The notes under the pieces are model-generated. The model did no database searches and was not told the origin of the DNA. It worked only from the letters and a program-made list of their open reading frames with translations. Source: Sulfuricurvum sp. (GTDB lineage Bacteria; Campylobacterota; Campylobacteria; Campylobacterales; Sulfurimonadaceae). From it: 64,000 nt of DNA. Of this stretch, positions 61,522-64,000 are shown one piece after another. Location: contig JAUYAU010000018.1 of the NCBI GenBank assembly GCA_030693335.1, positions 62,001-126,000 on the forward strand, given 5' to 3'. Both the position numbers and the translations under genes were made by a program. Each line of letters opens with the position of its first letter. Within the stretch, counting starts at the first letter, position 1.

Positions 61522-62686
61522 TTTTTTCCAGCGCATGTGACAACTGCTCCAGTGCCTTGCGTAAAACGTCATTCGCTACGGCAAAATTCAGACGCATGTG
61601 CCCCGATCCCTCTTTTCCAAAACTAAGACCGGCACTCAGTCCCAGCCCCGCTTCTTGTACAAAAAAGTCCCGTAACTCTCGGTCACCCATCTTCAATGCA
61701 CGACAATCCAACCATGCCAAATACGTCCCTTGAGGCTTGCGAAATCCAATGATAGGATGGGCGACACACCATTGTTCAATCATCGCTCTATTTGTATTCA
61801 AATGACTCATTAAATTTTGATACCACACATCCCCTTGCCTATATGCTGCTTCAAATGCGACATGCGACAATACGGCACCATCTCCATAATGAACTTTATG
61901 CTGCTCTTTGCGGTAACGTTCACGTAATTGCGATGATGCTATAGCCACTGTAGAGATTGAAAATCCGGCCATATTAAACGTTTTTCCAGGACCTATCAGC
62001 GTCACGGCATTTTCGCCCAGTTTTTGCGATATCGATGCCAATGGGATATGGGTACTTTCACTAAAAACAATATCACAATGGACCTCATCGCTAATGATGA
62101 TAATGCCGTTTTGAACACACAGTTCTCCAAGAGCAATCAGCTCATCGCGTGTCCAAACACGCCCTACAGGATTATGCGGAGAGCACAATAATAAAAGTTT
62201 TGTTTTAGGGGTGATTTTGGCCTTCAAATCTTCCAAATCAAAGCGATATTCTCCCTGATTATCTTGCACAAGCGCATTAAGGAGCAATTTACGGTTATTG
62301 CTGCGGACCATGTCATAAAATGGCGGATAGACAGGGCTTTGCACGATGACTTCATCTCCCTCATCGCTAAACGCTCGAATAGCACATCCGATCGATGCTA
62401 CGACTGAAGGAGAATAGCTTAACCATTCTGTACTTATTTTCCATCCATGATGACGCTCTAACCAAGCACGCTGCGCTTCATACGCAGTTTTACTCATAAT
62501 CTCATATCCGATAATCGGATGTTCCAGACGATCGTGTACTGCCTCTAAAACACACGATGGTGTGGCGATATCCATATCCGCGACCCACATCGGAAGCACC
62601 TCTTGTGTACCAAAAAGTTTTTCTTTAAGGGTGTGTTTTTCAGCATTGCTTGCCGATCTGTCTATAAAATCAAATTCACCCATCAA
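61508..62686 (-). CDS. ovoB: PLP-dependent C-S lyase, MalY/PatB family (probable OvoB)
   Basis: A 392-residue fold-type I PLP enzyme. It has the family start (MWVADMDIATPSCVLEAV), LLLCSPHNPVGRVWT, IISDEVHCDIVF and the PLP Lys in GPGKTFNMAGF (near residue 230). Alone it would be called cystathionine beta-lyase. Because it overlaps the OvoA gene by four bases, it most likely cleaves the OvoA product (a cysteine-histidine sulfoxide conjugate) to 5-thiohistidine, the known role of OvoB. Confidence 0.8.
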   Translation of the reverse strand: MMGEFDFIDRSASNAEKHTLKEKLFGTQEVLPMWVADMDIATPSCVLEAVHDRLEHPIIGYEIMSKTAYEAQRAWLERHHGWKISTEWLSYSPSVVASIGCAIRAFSDEGDEVIVQSPVYPPFYDMVRSNNRKLLLNALVQDNQGEYRFDLEDLKAKITPKTKLLLLCSPHNPVGRVWTRDELIALGELCVQNGIIIISDEVHCDIVFSESTHIPLASISQKLGENAVTLIGPGKTFNMAGFSISTVAIASSQLRERYRKEQHKVHYGDGAVLSHVAFEAAYRQGDVWYQNLMSHLNTNRAMIEQWCVAHPIIGFRKPQGTYLAWLDCRALKMGDRELRDFFVQEAGLGLSAGLSFGKEGSGHMRLNFAVANDVLRKALEQLSHALEKNGYG

Positions 62687-63999
62687 TCGGCCACATAACG
62701 AAATCCGGCATGCTGGATAAAATGACGTCTAAACGCATAGCGTGAAGCCCTCACGATCTCATTTCCCGTAGAGATCCAAGATCCCCCTTTGAGAATATTA
62801 TGTTTTGCATCAAATGTCGGAGTTGAAAAATCATCGTACAACGGATGCGGTGCGAATCTCTCAAATCCATCCATATAGGAATTTGTCCATTGCCAAACAT
62901 TGCCTACCGCGTCGTATACTTTGCCATGAAAAAATGTATCGACCGGAACTGATGATGCAAAATGTGCTAAATTGATATTTGCTGCAGTATCGTCAAAAAT
63001 ATCATTCACTATACCGCATTGATCAAGCAGTACACTGTATTGCGCTTCCGTTGGAAGACGGTAATTTACCCCATCTTGCGCGCTTTTCCATCGACAAAAT
63101 GCTTGTGCTTCGAGAGCATTGACCTCTACAGGCCAATCGTAAGGCATTGCTATTTCCTGAGTCAAAGAACGATAGGCAAAACTTCCATCTTCTTTAGGTA
63201 CCCAAAACGGCGGGCATACAGCATTGCGAATGGATAAGTATTTTAATCCCTCATCATCCCACCAACGTTCTATTTTATATCCGTTTGCATTGACAAAATC
63301 CAAATATTCCCCGTTACTTACCAAATAAAGCGAAGCATCAAAATCATCTACTTCATACGTAGCAGTTCCGTATTCGTTATCCCATCCATACAACCCATGA
63401 TCATCTGTTCCTTTACCCAAAACAACCGTTTTACCCTCAATCGCCACCATCGAATTTTCAAGCCCCTCACCCTTCAATGGGCACAGTGGGAAATTATCAT
63501 GATTTTGAATCAATTTAAGAGGCATCTGACGGTGTAGAACGCTTGAGGTTTCAATATGAATCCGCTCATGCTCAATTCCCATCAATATTGCCCAAAAAGG
63601 ATCCGCTTGCGTAATGGGCAAAGTAAGCGGTAATTGCATTATAAGCTCCTCCACGCAAGAGCGAACCGCCATACGGTATTCTCGCACTGTCTCTACCCCA
63701 AACCCTTCAAAATGCTCATTCATATTATCCCAGACCATTTCATCAACGCCCACCGCAAAAAGCGCTTCAAAGCGTGGATTTATCCCCTCGTTTAATGCTC
63801 CCGACAAAACAAGCTTATTAATATAAAAAACAGCGGTATGGCCAAAATAAAAAATCATAGGATGACGTGTCGGTTCCGGTTGCTCATAAAAAACAGCATC
63901 CGATCTAAAAAGCTCAAACAACGATTCAAAAAGATCAAAGCTTTGGTGAAAATAGCGACGTATTTCGCTGCGTTTCTCTTTTACACTCAACCCTTCTAA
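62683..63999 (-). CDS. ovoA: 5-histidylcysteine sulfoxide synthase, OvoA N-terminal type (5' end at window edge)
   Basis: At least 435 residues, open to the window end, so the N-terminus is incomplete or just starts at the edge. It joins cysteine to histidine using O2 and iron. The DinB-like N-terminal half carries the iron-binding HxxxHxE in GIEHERIHIETS and another His in FYFGHTAVFY. The FGE-sulfatase-like half has EYGTATYEVDDF, YRLPTEAQYSVL, GNVWQWTNS and the final 'LKGGSWISTGNEIVRASRYAFRR'. The gene stops right after HAGFRYVAD, so the C-terminal SAM methyltransferase of full-length OvoA is absent. Confidence 0.88.
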   Translation of the reverse strand, partial: LEGLSVKEKRSEIRRYFHQSFDLFESLFELFRSDAVFYEQPEPTRHPMIFYFGHTAVFYINKLVLSGALNEGINPRFEALFAVGVDEMVWDNMNEHFEGFGVETVREYRMAVRSCVEELIMQLPLTLPITQADPFWAILMGIEHERIHIETSSVLHRQMPLKLIQNHDNFPLCPLKGEGLENSMVAIEGKTVVLGKGTDDHGLYGWDNEYGTATYEVDDFDASLYLVSNGEYLDFVNANGYKIERWWDDEGLKYLSIRNAVCPPFWVPKEDGSFAYRSLTQEIAMPYDWPVEVNALEAQAFCRWKSAQDGVNYRLPTEAQYSVLLDQCGIVNDIFDDTAANINLAHFASSVPVDTFFHGKVYDAVGNVWQWTNSYMDGFERFAPHPLYDDFSTPTFDAKHNILKGGSWISTGNEIVRASRYAFRRHFIQHAGFRYVAD

Positions 64000-64000
64000 T

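Overview
The window looks like a chromosomal segment of a free-living Campylobacterota (Epsilonproteobacteria), most likely a Sulfurimonadaceae member such as Sulfuricurvum. This rests on gene content and recalled gene order, not on any search. The supporting blocks are pyrH-rpoZ-spoT-tyrS-(flavin oxidoreductase)-amidase, serS next to a PflB-like TPR protein, (psd-like)-ftsH-prmA-cheY, waaC-htrB, cbpA-hspR, and a dimeric Campylobacter-type dUTPase.

Layout. 1-7834 is an eight-gene plus-strand operon for an MSH-type pilus or type II secretion-like machine (PilO/MshJ-like, MshK-like, secretin, MshM ATPase, MshN-like TPR protein, small TPR-like protein, MshE ATPase, MshG platform). The secretin gene appears to be frameshifted near its 5' end. 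7845-10334 carries a UvrD/Rep helicase and FliW on the minus strand.

10389-18364 is a mobile element of about 8 kb between fliW and valS, with all genes on the minus strand. It holds a tyrosine integrase, an excisionase-like protein, a rolling-circle initiator of the ssDNA-phage/RepC type, a highly folded putative origin, and a small putative ssDNA-binding protein. Its cargo is a retron. The retron has a clearly readable msr-msd RNA (a1/a2 repeats, branching G, two msr hairpins, long msd hairpin), a nucleoside-deoxyribosyltransferase-like effector, a reverse transcriptase, and a third unrecognised protein overlapping the RT gene. A membrane protein of unknown function, flanked by an imperfect direct repeat, lies at the far end.

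18392-29494 is housekeeping: valS, an acetyltransferase, pyrF, tRNA-Ser and tRNA-Gly on the plus strand, then the long minus-strand operon from pyrH to the amidase. 29595-37524 has an unusual pair (unknown protein plus trypsin-like protease), a DUF502 protein, an M3 oligopeptidase, a secreted nuclease/phosphatase-fold protein, a DUF1643 protein, and the cbpA-hspR heat-shock operon with a HAIR operator. 37672-48526 has purH, a base-excision glycosylase, a D,D-carboxypeptidase, a four-gene Mla/MCE lipid transporter followed by phosphofructokinase, an SDR protein, cytochrome c, SerB and a MetF-like protein.

48582-58306 has serS, the PflB-like gene, the psd-like/ftsH/prmA/cheY cluster, hisA, hisH and a sensor-like membrane protein. 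58373-64000 has waaC, htrB, dUTPase, a 58-residue four-cysteine protein, a PNPOx-like protein, and an OvoA-OvoB pair for 5-thiohistidine synthesis, with OvoA lacking the usual methyltransferase half.

The most interesting region is the retron with its extra gene, carried on an ssDNA-phage-like replicon (13441-17133).
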